Shown here piece by piece: positions 23,644 to 33,120 of a DNA stretch of 49,030 nt. The notes below the pieces were generated by a model. That model worked only from the letters and a program-made list of their open reading frames with translations, was not told the origin of the DNA and searched no databases. Location: assembly GCF_000380965.1 (NCBI RefSeq), contig NZ_KB905586.1, positions 1-49,030 on the forward strand. Direction: 5' to 3'. Both the position numbers and the translations under genes were made by a program. Every line of letters begins with the position of its first letter. Position 1 is the stretch's first letter. Source of the DNA: Paenibacillus ginsengihumi DSM 21568 (GTDB lineage: Bacteria; Bacillota; Bacilli; Paenibacillales; NBRC-103111).

Positions 23644-25893
23644 ATGACCAAAAGCTGGTACAATCGACTTCTCCTGTCGTATGTCCCGATCCTGTTTTTT
23701 GCCATCAGCATGACTCTCTTTATCGCTATATCCCTGATTACCGAGTATTCCTTCAAAGAGACGGAAAAAGCGAACCAGGTATTTACGAATTACGTCGTTC
23801 ATTCCATCGAGAATTCGCTGCGGGCTATCGAGCGAGCGGCGCTGGAGCAGATCAGCACGAATGAGATGTTCACCGATTTTTATCAGATGAAGGGATCGGA
23901 CAATGTGCGAGTGGACTATTACAATCTGTCCAACGAACTGCGGACGTGGGTGGGCGATAATGCGCTGATTCATTCGATTTATTTGTACCGCAAGGAAGAC
24001 AATCTGATCATCACGCCCAATGTAGCCGAATATTTGGACGAGTTCTCGGATCAGGCGCATATACGCGCCGCGCTGGACAGCCCGCCTGTATCCGGGTGGT
24101 CGTCGGTTCGGGAATATACCGACCTTGCTCTGCAGCCGGCGGACAAGGTCATCACGCTAACGAGGCGGGCGCTGCTGCCGTTCGGCGGGCAGGGGCTTAT
24201 CGTCGTCAACGTCAAACTGGACAGGCTGATGCAGTTTCTGGAAGAAATGATTAACCGGGACATTACGTTCATGCACATCATGTACCGGGGAGATTACGTG
24301 TACACATCGCTGAATGCGGACGGCACATGGCCGGTCGATGTCGAAAAATTAGGAAAAGTCGTTACCCGCTATCATTCCGATTATATCGGCTGGGATTTTG
24401 TCAGCGGCATACGGCACGGGCAGATGTTCGGCTGGATGTCGGTCATCTCCAACCTGTGGATCGCCATTGCGCTCGGAACTGTGCTCCTCAGCATACTGTA
24501 CACGATTTACGTCACCCGTCGCAATTACAAGCCGATCGAAGGTATCATGCGGCAAATCGAGGCTTACCAGAACCGGAATTCGCTCAAGAGCAAGGGCGGG
24601 GACGAATTCTCGTTTATTCAGAAGGTGCTTGCGTCGTTGATGGATCAAACGGAGAAGTATGAGAAGCAGTACCAGGAGGATTTGATCGTGCGGCGGAAGC
24701 AGTTTTTCCTCGGGCTGATCGATGGGGGAAGCGCGGTCGGGCGGGAAGAATGGGAGGACAATGCGAGCCGCTTCCGCATTCAGGCTTCGTTTACCGAACT
24801 GGTCCCTTTCGTTATCGAAATCGACAAATACGCCGACTTCCAGCAAAAATACAGTGCCCGCGATCAGAGCCTGCTCAAATTCGCGCTGTCGAATGTCGTC
24901 CACGATTTTTTTCAGGGCAGCCATCAATCCGTCTGGGCGGAATGGCTGACTGCGGACCGCTTGGCCTTGCTTGCGATCATCGATCAAGGGGAGCAGACGA
25001 AATCCCCGAACGTGGCGGATCTCGTCGACAAGCTGAGAACCTGGGTCGCGGTCAACCTGCATTTTTCCGTCACGGCCGGCATCGGCCGCGCTGTCAGACA
25101 GCTTGCCGATCTTCCCGCATCCTTCGATGAAGCGAATTCGGCGCTGCAGTACAAAATGTCACTGGGCTGCAATCAGGTCATCCGGTACGAGGACATTCGC
25201 AGCGCTTCCGCCGGCGGCAAGGACATGCACAAATATTACCAGCTGATGGACGGGATGTGCACAGGCTTTCGCTTGGCGGACGACGCCTGGGAGCTTCAGG
25301 TGGACCAGCTTGCTCAATATTTGGCGCAGGACCTTCTGACAGGCGAGGAGATGGAGCATCTGCTCCAATATTTGACCGGACTTCTCCAGCGCTCCATGGA
25401 AGGGATGCCGGAGGAGATCGCAGAGCTGTGGGAACATACGGCAAAGCCGGCGATCCAGGAGGCTTGCGCGACGGCCGAGACGATGGAGGACATCCTGCTG
25501 CCGCTGACCCGGTCGCTCAAGCTGCTGCACGAGCAATATATGACGCTGCGCAAGTCCAAGCATTATCATCGCATCATGAACGAGATCAGAGCGTACATTG
25601 AGGAGAATTACGCCAACCCCGATTTGTCGCTCAGCTTCATCAGCGAGCGGTTCGATTTGAACGGCAAATATATGAGCCAGCTGTTCAAGGAAGCCTTCGG
25701 CATGAAATTCGTGGACTTCATGGTCAATGTACGAATGGAACGCGCCAAGGAGCTGCTGATTCAGACGGACGATTCCATCCAGGACATCGCCGTCAAAGTA
25801 GGCTATACCCATTCGATCTCGTTCGGCCGCACCTTCAAAAAGATCGTCGGCGTCACCCCCGGAGATTACCGGAAAATGATGAACGCCCCGTAA
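23644..25893 (+). CDS. membrane-bound AraC-family sensor regulator
   Basis: A 749-residue one-component regulator. Membrane helix 1 (about 10-32), an extracellular Cache-like sensor (about 33-265), membrane helix 2 (about 268-290), a linker, then a C-terminal AraC helix-turn-helix pair (about 650-749) with LSLSFISERFDLNGKYMSQ and IQDIAVKVGYTHSISFGRTF. This layout is common in Paenibacillus and usually controls an adjacent carbohydrate ABC operon, here the genes from 26185. GGTGAAGGAG precedes the ATG. It may sense the transported sugar outside the cell (inference). The KGGDEF string in the linker is not a cyclase domain. Confidence 0.88.
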   Translation: MTKSWYNRLLLSYVPILFFAISMTLFIAISLITEYSFKETEKANQVFTNYVVHSIENSLRAIERAALEQISTNEMFTDFYQMKGSDNVRVDYYNLSNELRTWVGDNALIHSIYLYRKEDNLIITPNVAEYLDEFSDQAHIRAALDSPPVSGWSSVREYTDLALQPADKVITLTRRALLPFGGQGLIVVNVKLDRLMQFLEEMINRDITFMHIMYRGDYVYTSLNADGTWPVDVEKLGKVVTRYHSDYIGWDFVSGIRHGQMFGWMSVISNLWIAIALGTVLLSILYTIYVTRRNYKPIEGIMRQIEAYQNRNSLKSKGGDEFSFIQKVLASLMDQTEKYEKQYQEDLIVRRKQFFLGLIDGGSAVGREEWEDNASRFRIQASFTELVPFVIEIDKYADFQQKYSARDQSLLKFALSNVVHDFFQGSHQSVWAEWLTADRLALLAIIDQGEQTKSPNVADLVDKLRTWVAVNLHFSVTAGIGRAVRQLADLPASFDEANSALQYKMSLGCNQVIRYEDIRSASAGGKDMHKYYQLMDGMCTGFRLADDAWELQVDQLAQYLAQDLLTGEEMEHLLQYLTGLLQRSMEGMPEEIAELWEHTAKPAIQEACATAETMEDILLPLTRSLKLLHEQYMTLRKSKHYHRIMNEIRAYIEENYANPDLSLSFISERFDLNGKYMSQLFKEAFGMKFVDFMVNVRMERAKELLIQTDDSIQDIAVKVGYTHSISFGRTFKKIVGVTPGDYRKMMNAP

Positions 25894-25904
25894 GTAAAAC
25901 CTGT

Positions 25905-25927
25905 CTCCCGTGGCTTGGCCACGGGAG
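25905..25927 (+). terminator. hairpin after the AraC-type gene
   Basis: CTCCCGTGGC (25905-25914), loop TTG, GCCACGGGAG (25918-25927): a perfect 10-bp stem, but only TTG rather than a T run follows. The following 26 kb boundary region (25928-26184) shows no convincing promoter. Confidence 0.55.
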
Positions 25928-26184
25928 TTGTCGTCTGCGGCGGAATTTGATTGGTCCGCTGAAAATGGTTTGTGCCCTAGGTTCGCAGCCGCTTTGACAT
26001 TCGGTTGGTGCGGCCGAATCATGTTTATTGCCGCGGCAGCCGGTTCTCTAGTATAACGGGAATACGGCCCGGCGCGGTCCAGCGGGAAAGCGCGGTCAAG
26101 ACCAGCGCAGACGGCGCCGATGCAGTTCAGATGCAGGCCATCATCCAACATTTCAAGAACAAAAAAAGAAGGGACGGGATCCGC

Positions 26185-27795
26185 TTGCAGAAGCATACGA
26201 TCAAGAGAGCGGCAGCAGGAGTGATCAGCGTCATGATGACATTCAGCGTGCTTGCCGCGTGTTCGGGCACGCCTCAGGCCGGGCAGACGGGAGCTGATGG
26301 AACTTCGACAGGCGAGAAGAAAAGCCCGGTTACGCTCAAGGTCGAGATCTTCGACCGCGGCAGCGCGCCGGCCGGCCAATCGGCCACGAACAATTATTGG
26401 ACGAAGTGGATGCAGGACAATTTCGGCACGCCGAACAACATTAAGATCGAGTACGTTCCGGTGCCGCGTTCCCAGGAGGTGCAGAAGCTGAACGTGCTGA
26501 TGGCCAGCGGCGGAGACGCGCCGGACATCGTGTTCACCTACGACAGCAACCTCGTATACAAATATGTGCAGCAGGGAGGACTCGCCGATCTCGGCCCTGT
26601 GCTCGATGAGCACGGCCCAAATTTGAAAGCGTTTCTCGGCGAAGAGACGCTCGCATACGGCAAGTTTGACGGAGTGCAGTACGCGATTCCGGCAAGACGC
26701 GTATCCTTGGGCAAATATGCGTCCTTCATTCGTCAGGACTGGCTCGACGCGCTGAATTTGCCCGTGCCGCAGACGACCGAGGAAGTGTACAACACTTTGA
26801 AAGCGTTTAAAGAGAAAGATCCCGGCAACGTCGGCAAAGATTTGATCCCGCTCGGCTTCGCTCTGGCGCCGGCCTCCTATGAGCCGATCATCTGGCCGTT
26901 CATCAAATCCGATTTGAGCGAAGAGGAGACCTACACGCTGCGGATGCAGCTCGGCTCCCGCGATTATCCGATTCTCACGCCGGGGCATAAGGAAGCGATC
27001 CAGTTCCTGAACAAGCTGTACAACGAAGGGCTGATAAGCCCGGACTTCGCCCTGGACAAAGACAAGAAGAAGATGAACCAGGATGTCATGAACGGCAAAG
27101 TCGGCTTGTTCAGCGAGGATTCGGTCAACCCGCTGCTTTCCAATCCAGGCGTGGCGCGAGTGCTTCAGACGAACGTGCCTGGGGCCAAGCTGAAGCCGGT
27201 CGACCCGTTCGCCGGAGCGGACGGCAAGCATTGGAAGCCGCAATATATCCCGGCAGGCATGTACATTATGGTGCCGAAGTCGAGCAAGCGTGTGGTGGAA
27301 GCCGTTAAATACCTGGATTTCATGGCCCAAAAGGATAATTACTTCACGATCTTCAACGGCGATGAAGGCAAGAATCACAAGATGGAGAACGGCATCCCGG
27401 TGTTGCTCGACAACCAGGAAACGAAGGATAAAATGTTCATCGGCGGCGACTTCATGATCATCAGCAACGGGCAGGACCTCGGAGACGCGCAGAAAAACGA
27501 CTTGCTGAGCGTTGTGTACCTGGCCCCGGAATTTATAGAAGATGGCAAGCTGGCGCGAAAAATTTCGATGACCGACACGGTTCCGATGGTCCGCTTCCCG
27601 AAGCCGATTCAAGCCGAGGTGAAGTACGGCAGCAGCCTGCTGGACAAATATCATGAGCTGCTGGTGAAATCGGTGCTGGCGAAGCCGGAAGATTTCGACA
27701 AGACGTACGAGCAAATGCTGAGCGACTTCATGAACAGCGGCGGCAGAGAGATTGCGGAAGAGCGCAAAGCCGCTTACCAGGCGATGAAAAAATAA
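26185..27795 (+). CDS. carbohydrate ABC transporter binding lipoprotein, LplA-like
   Basis: A 536-residue family 1 solute-binding lipoprotein. From TTG 26185 the N-terminus is LQKHTIKRAAAGVISVMM, then FSVLAAC with the lipobox LAAC. AAGGGACGGG lies about 10 nt upstream. In-frame ATG 26131 would put a long charged tail before the signal and is less likely. The mature part has GDAPDIVFTYDSN and the large lobes typical of LplA/YtcQ proteins that bind oligosaccharides, often oligouronates. It begins an operon with two permeases and two enzymes. Confidence 0.87.
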   Translation: MQKHTIKRAAAGVISVMMTFSVLAACSGTPQAGQTGADGTSTGEKKSPVTLKVEIFDRGSAPAGQSATNNYWTKWMQDNFGTPNNIKIEYVPVPRSQEVQKLNVLMASGGDAPDIVFTYDSNLVYKYVQQGGLADLGPVLDEHGPNLKAFLGEETLAYGKFDGVQYAIPARRVSLGKYASFIRQDWLDALNLPVPQTTEEVYNTLKAFKEKDPGNVGKDLIPLGFALAPASYEPIIWPFIKSDLSEEETYTLRMQLGSRDYPILTPGHKEAIQFLNKLYNEGLISPDFALDKDKKKMNQDVMNGKVGLFSEDSVNPLLSNPGVARVLQTNVPGAKLKPVDPFAGADGKHWKPQYIPAGMYIMVPKSSKRVVEAVKYLDFMAQKDNYFTIFNGDEGKNHKMENGIPVLLDNQETKDKMFIGGDFMIISNGQDLGDAQKNDLLSVVYLAPEFIEDGKLARKISMTDTVPMVRFPKPIQAEVKYGSSLLDKYHELLVKSVLAKPEDFDKTYEQMLSDFMNSGGREIAEERKAAYQAMKK

Positions 27796-27809
27796 CGGCC
27801 GGTCCGTCC

Positions 27810-27859
27810 GCCGCGCTTCATGCATTAGAGAGCAGTGCGATTCGTGCATGAAGCGCGGC
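27810..27859 (+). other. strong intra-operon hairpin
   Basis: CCGCGCTTCATGCA (27811-27824) and TGCATGAAGCGCGG (27845-27858), plus a flanking G-C pair, form a perfect 15-bp stem with a 20-nt loop between the binding protein and first permease genes. No T run follows. Such stems commonly protect the upstream mRNA end, so that binding protein is made in excess over permease. Confidence 0.7.
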
Positions 27860-27886
27860 GCGGGGAGGCGTAAGGAGGTCTAGCGA

Positions 27887-28843
27887 TTGAATACAACCGC
27901 TGCGACAGACTCGGACCGCCGGATGGAAGCGGCCCGGCACCAACGGGCGATCACCTTCCTGCGGCGGCATTGGCAGCTGTATGTCCTGCTTGTGCTGCCG
28001 ATCGCGTACTTTCTGGTGTTCAAATACGGACCGATGTACGGCGTGACGATCGCCTTCAAGGATTACAACATGTTCGAAGGCATTAACGCCAGCCCCTGGA
28101 GCGGCTTCGATACGTTCAAGGAAATTTTCGGCATGCGGGAGTTCTACGTCGCGTTTCGGAATACCCTCATGCTCAATTTTCTCGATCTCGCCTTTTCGTT
28201 TCCGGCGCCGATTATTTTGGCGCTGATGCTGAACGAATTGCGGCACGCCTGGTACAAAAAACTGTCGCAAACGATTCTGTATCTGCCACATTTTATTTCC
28301 TGGGTTATCGTCGGGGGCATTGTGTATCAAGTGTTTGCGACGAAAACAGGGATCGTCAATACGGTCTTGATGAACGTCGGCATGGAGCCGATTCCGTGGC
28401 TGTCGGACAAGATGTATTGGGTCGTCACCTATATCGCGACAGGAGTATGGCACAGCGCCGGCTGGGGCACGATCATTTACCTTGCCGCCATGACCGGCAT
28501 CAACAAGGAACTGTACGAGGCGGCGGAGGTGGACGGAGCGGGGCGATGGACCAAAATCCGCTATGTGACGCTTCCCGGCATTCAATCGACGATCGTCGTC
28601 CTGCTCATTCTGAAGCTCGGCGAGCTGGTGCAGATCGGCTTCGAGCGGCCCTATGTGCTGGGCAATGTGTCCGTCAGCGAGTTTTCCGAGGTGCTGAGCA
28701 CCTTCGTATACAAAATGGGCCTGCAATCGGCGCAGTATTCGCTGGCGACCGGGGTCGGGTTCTTCCAGGCTGTCGTCGGGCTTATCTTCATTCTGTCCGC
28801 CAATTACATCGCCAAGAAAACGACCGACCAAGGCATCATCTAA
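27887..28843 (+). CDS. carbohydrate ABC permease, LplB-like
   Basis: A 318-residue permease with six predicted membrane helices after a polar N-terminus. FKYGPMYGVTIAFKDYNMF is the LplB opening, and the EAA loop EAAEVDGAGRWTKIRYVTLPG contacts the shared ATPase. The TTG start has a strong AAGGAGG site. No ATPase gene is in the cluster, as is usual for this class, which uses a common MsmX-type ATPase. Confidence 0.9.
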   Translation: MNTTAATDSDRRMEAARHQRAITFLRRHWQLYVLLVLPIAYFLVFKYGPMYGVTIAFKDYNMFEGINASPWSGFDTFKEIFGMREFYVAFRNTLMLNFLDLAFSFPAPIILALMLNELRHAWYKKLSQTILYLPHFISWVIVGGIVYQVFATKTGIVNTVLMNVGMEPIPWLSDKMYWVVTYIATGVWHSAGWGTIIYLAAMTGINKELYEAAEVDGAGRWTKIRYVTLPGIQSTIVVLLILKLGELVQIGFERPYVLGNVSVSEFSEVLSTFVYKMGLQSAQYSLATGVGFFQAVVGLIFILSANYIAKKTTDQGII

Positions 28844-28868
28844 ATCCGCAGGAAAGGAGCTGACGCGC

Positions 28869-29741
28869 ATGAATGCCAAAGCCGCAAACCGCATCGCCGA
28901 TGCGATCGTGATCGCGGTCATCTTCATTGCCCTGCTGTTGTGCTTGGCCCCGTTTCTTCATATTTTTTCGATATCGCTGAGCTCGAACCGGGCGATCATG
29001 TCGGGCGATGTGACGATTTTTCCGGTTGAAATCAATTTCGAAGCGTATAAAAAGGTGCTGCAGGACATCACCATGCTCAGGTCCATGGGATTTACGGTGC
29101 TGCTGACGATAAGCTTTACGCTGATTTGCATGACGATGTCGATCATTGCCGCTTATCCGCTGACGAAGTCTTATTTGTGGGGCAAAAAGTTTTTTATGCT
29201 GCTGATCGTCATTACGATGTTTTTCAGCGGCGGCATTATTCCGGAATATATCCTGATCAAAGAGCTGCACTTGATGAATACGATGTGGGCGTTGATCTTG
29301 CCGGCGATGATCAGCCCGTTCAACCTGATTATTCTGATCAACTTTTTTCAGTCGATTCCGAGCAGTCTGCACGAATCGGCCGAGATCGACGGAGCGAGCC
29401 ATTTTCGCGTGCTGTGGCAGATCGTGATCCCGCTCTCGATGCCGGTGATCGCCACGCTGAGCCTGTTTTATGCCGTCAGCCGCTGGAACGGGTTTATGGA
29501 CACGCTGTTCTATATTACCGATCCGAATCTATATCCGCTCCAGCTCAAGCTGTACCAGCTTGTGATGAACAATATGGTGAATGACCTGATACAGCTGGAA
29601 GGGACGCAGCTTGTGCAGTTTTTGCCGGAAAGCCTGAAGGCGGCCAGCGTCATGTTCGCTACGGTGCCGATACTGCTCGTCTATCCGTGGCTGCAGCGGT
29701 ATTTTGTATCGGGCATTATGCTGGGCGCGGTCAAAGGGTAA
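28869..29741 (+). CDS. carbohydrate ABC permease, YtcP-like
   Basis: A 290-residue permease with six helices and the EAA loop ESAEIDGASHFRVLWQIVIPL. It opens NRIADAIVIAVIFIALLLC and ends SGIMLGAVKG, both typical of YtcP. GGAAAGGAG precedes the ATG, 25 bp after the first permease. It pairs with the LplB-like protein as the transmembrane heterodimer. Confidence 0.9.
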   Translation: MNAKAANRIADAIVIAVIFIALLLCLAPFLHIFSISLSSNRAIMSGDVTIFPVEINFEAYKKVLQDITMLRSMGFTVLLTISFTLICMTMSIIAAYPLTKSYLWGKKFFMLLIVITMFFSGGIIPEYILIKELHLMNTMWALILPAMISPFNLIILINFFQSIPSSLHESAEIDGASHFRVLWQIVIPLSMPVIATLSLFYAVSRWNGFMDTLFYITDPNLYPLQLKLYQLVMNNMVNDLIQLEGTQLVQFLPESLKAASVMFATVPILLVYPWLQRYFVSGIMLGAVKG

Positions 29742-29808
29742 GGCGCGACCCTCGAAGGGGGACTTGAGACAGAGAATTCAGAAGGAGGATTCCGAAGGAG
29801 GATTTATG

Positions 29809-30798
29809 ATGGGAGCGGATAAGGGGGAGTTTTCTTTCTCCACATGCTGGAACATCAAGCGGCATACGGTCGGCAGCGATATGGTGGAGGAAATCAAGGA
29901 ATTGGGCTTTCGCTATGTGGAGCTGAATTATAACGTACATGACGGGCTGCTGCAGACGATCGAGCCGATGATAGAGCGCGGCGCGATCGGGATATCGAGC
30001 GTGCACAACGTCTTTCCTTATGTGGACGATCCGGATTACGATACGGATTCCGTCATGCTCGGCTTCGACGATGCCGGGAAGCGCAGGCGCGCGGTGGAGC
30101 TCCTGATCCGTTCCATGGAATACGCCCATCGCTACGGAGCGCAAGCGGTCGTCGTCCACCCCGGCGAGGTGCCGTTCGAGCGCAATATCGATGCGGAGCT
30201 AAAGAAAATCTACCGCGAGCGGGGCAAAGATTCGCCCGAGTACCGCAAGCTGTGGAGCGAGATGCTGGAGCGCCGGGAACGGCTGAGCCCGACCTATGTG
30301 CGCCGCATTCGGGAAAGCCTGGAGGAGGCCTGCGACCGGGCCGCCGCCAAGGGCTGGAACGTGCTTGTCGGGATCGAGACGCGATCGCGCTGCTACCAGA
30401 TTCCGACGTTGTCGGAAGCGAGGGCGATCTGCGACGGCCTGCAGGGAAGTCCGGTCGGCTTATGGTACGACATCGGCCACGCGATGATGATGGAGCGCAT
30501 GGGGCTGTACGATAACCGGCAGGAGCTGCCGGAGGTACTCCAATATATCGTCGGCGTGCATATTCATGAAACGCTGGAGCTGTCCGACCACTGGTGCCCC
30601 TATGTGCACAGCAAGGACATGGAACTGTTCGACCGCTTCCTCGGGGCGATCGAAGCGGCCAAGGTGAAGGTATACGAGCTGAAGGCAGCCTGCGAGCCCC
30701 AGGCGATTGAAGAAAGCCATGCGCTGCTTGAGGCCAAGCTGGCGGCGCGGAAGAGGCAGCCCATAGAGAGGAGCGCATCCGATGGACCCGGCATATGA
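29809..30798 (+). CDS. TIM-barrel sugar isomerase/epimerase
   Basis: A 329-residue protein of the AP-endonuclease 2-like sugar phosphate isomerase/epimerase family. Barrel motifs include FRYVELNYNVHDG, GISSVHNVFPYV, AVVVHPGEVP, VLVGIETRSR, WYDIGHAMMM and GVHIHE. The conserved His and Glu residues would bind a divalent metal. Two tandem GAAGGAGGATT ribosome sites precede ATG 29806/29809. It overlaps the next gene by 17 bp, so the two are translationally coupled. It probably converts the sugar brought in by the upstream transporter; the exact reaction is unknown. Confidence 0.75.
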   Translation: MGADKGEFSFSTCWNIKRHTVGSDMVEEIKELGFRYVELNYNVHDGLLQTIEPMIERGAIGISSVHNVFPYVDDPDYDTDSVMLGFDDAGKRRRAVELLIRSMEYAHRYGAQAVVVHPGEVPFERNIDAELKKIYRERGKDSPEYRKLWSEMLERRERLSPTYVRRIRESLEEACDRAAAKGWNVLVGIETRSRCYQIPTLSEARAICDGLQGSPVGLWYDIGHAMMMERMGLYDNRQELPEVLQYIVGVHIHETLELSDHWCPYVHSKDMELFDRFLGAIEAAKVKVYELKAACEPQAIEESHALLEAKLAARKRQPIERSASDGPGI

Positions 30799-32542
30799 AA
30801 GATTGGTTCGGCTCAACGACGAATGGACGAAGGAGGGGCTGGGGCGTCAGCTGAACGACCCTGGCTCCAAGTATGACGGCGGCATCATCGATCCGGCGAG
30901 CGGCATCGCCCGGGCGAATCATTTGGGCACGCCCAGCGTTATGGCCGTCTGGGCGTGCGCGCTGCTGCATCCGGCCTCCAGCTTTTACCGGAATGCGCAG
31001 CTGCTGCAAGCGCTGGACCGGGCGGCCGATTTCGTCCTGAACCGGCAGCATGCCGACGGCACCGTATCGCTCGGTTCGACGAATTTCAATTCCCCGCCGG
31101 ATACAGCCTTTGTGGTCGGCGGGCTGGCGCAGGTATATCGGCTGCTCAGGCGCGGTCAGCTGCCGGAATCCGGGCCTGTTGCCGGGAAGCTGCGGCTTTT
31201 TTTGCAGCGGACGATTCCCGCTCTCATGACGGGCGGCTGCCATACTCCCAACCATCGCTGGGTGATCACGGCCGCTTTGGCGCTGCTCTACGAACTCTTC
31301 GCAGACCCGCAGCTGCTGGAGCGCGCCGAGGAGTGGCTGGCCGAAGGGCTCGATATTACCGCGGACGGAGAGTGGACGGAGCGGAGCAACGGCATCTATA
31401 ACGCGGTCAGCGATATCTCCTTGTATCATACCGCCAGGGTGCTGGGCAGGCCCGCGCTGCTGGATGCGGTCCGGCGCAATCTGAACATGATGGTTTATTT
31501 GGTGCATCCGTCCGGCGAAGTCGTCACCGATTATTCGGGGCGCCAAGATTTCGGGCAGAGGGCCGATTTGTCCGGCTACTTTTTGGCCTATCGGCTGATG
31601 GCGGCCATGGACCGCAATCCGCTGTTCGCTGCCATGGCGGACTACTCGGCCCAGTTCATCGCAGAGCCCGGAGGCGTCAACAACAACGCGCTCCTGGGAT
31701 GCATGACGTTCCCGGAATTGGCCGATCTGAGCGGCCTGGAGCGCGCTCCGCTGCCGGAACGGTACCATGTGACGCTGAACGGGCGGCATCCGGTTCGGGA
31801 GCATCTTCATCTCGCCGAGGGCGTCGGGCATCATATGCGGATCGAGCACAGCAGCATGCATCTTGCTTTCGGCGCTCCGGTCGTGCGGATTCGGGAAGGG
31901 GAGACGAGCGTAACGATCATGGCCCGGACGCCTTCCTTCTTCTCGCTGCGGCACAAGCAGGCGAGGCTGCTCGGGGTGAAGCTGGCGACGTCGTTCTCGC
32001 CAGGAATCGTGCAGTTCGAGGAGCTGTCCGGCGGGCCCGATGCGGGAGCGTATCGGCTCGCCATCCGCCTGGCCAAAGGATATCACGGGCCCATTCCCCG
32101 CGAGCGGTTGAGCGAGCTGCCGGAGCTGGCGAATCGGGCTGCGCTCAGCCCGTGGTACTTGCTGCCTCACCAGCATCGCCCGGTCACGCATCTGCAGGAG
32201 CAGCGGCTGGAGGCGGAGCTTCGCCGCGAGGAAGGCAGCGCGTGGCGCATCCGCATCCGGTCCGACGAGCGGGAGGATGTATGCGCTCAGCTGACCTTTA
32301 TTCTCGGCAGCGAAGGGGCGGTGACGGGCGACGATGTAGCGGAGATCGGAGAGGGCAGGCATATGCTCCGCAGCGGCAAAGCGCTGTACACCGCGGGTGA
32401 TTCGGCGCTGGAAATCGCCGGCGGCGCTTACGAGCATTGGCTGCCCGTCCTGCGGGACGATCAGCACCCCGCCGGCTGCCGATACGTGCACGTCAATCTT
32501 GTAACGCCGTTCGATCACGAGTGTACGGTGCGGCTGCTGTAG
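30782..32542 (+). CDS. unrecognised enzyme, probable alpha/alpha barrel with beta domain
   Basis: A 586-residue soluble protein with no signal peptide. Residues about 1-330 are helical, with FNSPPDTAFVVGGLAQVYR, GCHTPNHRWVITAALALLYE, NGIYNAVSDISLYHTAR and DYSGRQDFGQRADLSGYFL: paired helices and conserved His/Asn/Tyr/Arg clusters, as in alpha/alpha-toroid lyases and unsaturated uronyl hydrolases. The rest (about 340-586) looks beta-rich, like the supersandwich of heparinase-type lyases. I cannot name the family. Being cytoplasmic and coupled to an oligosaccharide importer, it probably degrades the imported oligosaccharide. Confidence 0.6.
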   Translation: MDPAYERLVRLNDEWTKEGLGRQLNDPGSKYDGGIIDPASGIARANHLGTPSVMAVWACALLHPASSFYRNAQLLQALDRAADFVLNRQHADGTVSLGSTNFNSPPDTAFVVGGLAQVYRLLRRGQLPESGPVAGKLRLFLQRTIPALMTGGCHTPNHRWVITAALALLYELFADPQLLERAEEWLAEGLDITADGEWTERSNGIYNAVSDISLYHTARVLGRPALLDAVRRNLNMMVYLVHPSGEVVTDYSGRQDFGQRADLSGYFLAYRLMAAMDRNPLFAAMADYSAQFIAEPGGVNNNALLGCMTFPELADLSGLERAPLPERYHVTLNGRHPVREHLHLAEGVGHHMRIEHSSMHLAFGAPVVRIREGETSVTIMARTPSFFSLRHKQARLLGVKLATSFSPGIVQFEELSGGPDAGAYRLAIRLAKGYHGPIPRERLSELPELANRAALSPWYLLPHQHRPVTHLQEQRLEAELRREEGSAWRIRIRSDEREDVCAQLTFILGSEGAVTGDDVAEIGEGRHMLRSGKALYTAGDSALEIAGGAYEHWLPVLRDDQHPAGCRYVHVNLVTPFDHECTVRLL

Positions 32543-32653
32543 CGCAGCGGAGCAGCACAGAAGCGGAGCAGCCGGAGGGCGTGATGCGGGGAGAAGCCCG
32601 CAAGCGGGGGTGCTCCGCCGGCGGCCCCCCGAGCGCCGCGTTAACGTCCGCGT

Positions 32654-32767
32654 GCCGCGTAAGCGTTCGAACTCGACGTCAGCGCCTGCGTGTCGCATCA
32701 GCGTCCGCGTGCCGCATCAGCGCTCGCCCGCCGCGTAAGCGTTCGAACTCGACGTCAGCGCCTGCGT
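32654..32767 (+). repeat. 38-bp direct repeat plus degenerate 19-bp units
   Basis: An identical 38-bp word starting GCCGCGTAAGCGTTCG occurs at 32654-32691 and 32730-32767. Between and within them are degenerate 19-bp units of the form CGTCCGCGTGCCGCATCAG. It lies in the non-coding stretch 32543-33403, which otherwise holds only repeats and the PadR promoter. Confidence 0.8.
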
Positions 32768-32784
32768 TTCTGCCCCTCCCCGGG

Positions 32785-33062
32785 AACACCCCAGGCGCAT
32801 GAGGCGGCGAATCCTGCAAAAAGTGCAACAATTTCTAGCCTCTTCGCACCAAAGGAAGGGGAATGTTGTATTTCGTGCAACAATTTGGGCGAGATTGGCT
32901 TCAAACCCGGGAACATCGCCCGAAATGTTGTATTTTTTACAACATTGAGCCGCAAATGCGGAGTATCCCCCCGTTTTTGTTGTACAAAATACAACATTTG
33001 CTGACTCTCCCCGAAAATTGCCCAGGGTGCGCTGCCCATTTTCATCTTCTGATGGGGCCGCG
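32785..33062 (+). repeat. long dispersed intergenic repeat, copy 1
   Basis: About 275 bp, similar to the reverse complement of 48717-48990. Several short hairpins are seen: TGTTGTA/TGCAACA (32864-32882), ATGTTGTA/TACAACAT (32925-32945) and TGTTGTA/TACAACA (32978-32996). Shared landmarks are TACAACATTGAGCCGC and CCCATTTTCATCTTCTGATG. Short open frames across it seem accidental. No transposase is linked, so it resembles a non-autonomous or structural intergenic element. Confidence 0.75.
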
Positions 33063-33120
33063 CAATCCTCGTGGGCGTCTCTCTTGATAATTCGCCGGAG
33101 GGCTCCGTCCAATTTTTCAA

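Noticed and set aside
24590..24620. KGGDEF string in the AraC-type sensor
   Set aside because: It sits in the linker after the second membrane helix without any other diguanylate cyclase motif; chance occurrence.
25159..27849. 896-codon open frame on the minus strand
   Set aside because: It is antisense to the AraC-type and binding-protein genes, both of which have clear family motifs; its product is His/Arg-rich and low in recognisable structure. GC-rich codon use of the real genes keeps the frame open.
30053..32698. 881-codon open frame on the minus strand
   Set aside because: It runs antisense across two coupled genes in a consistent operon, has no ribosome site or motif, and shows the same His/Arg-rich composition.
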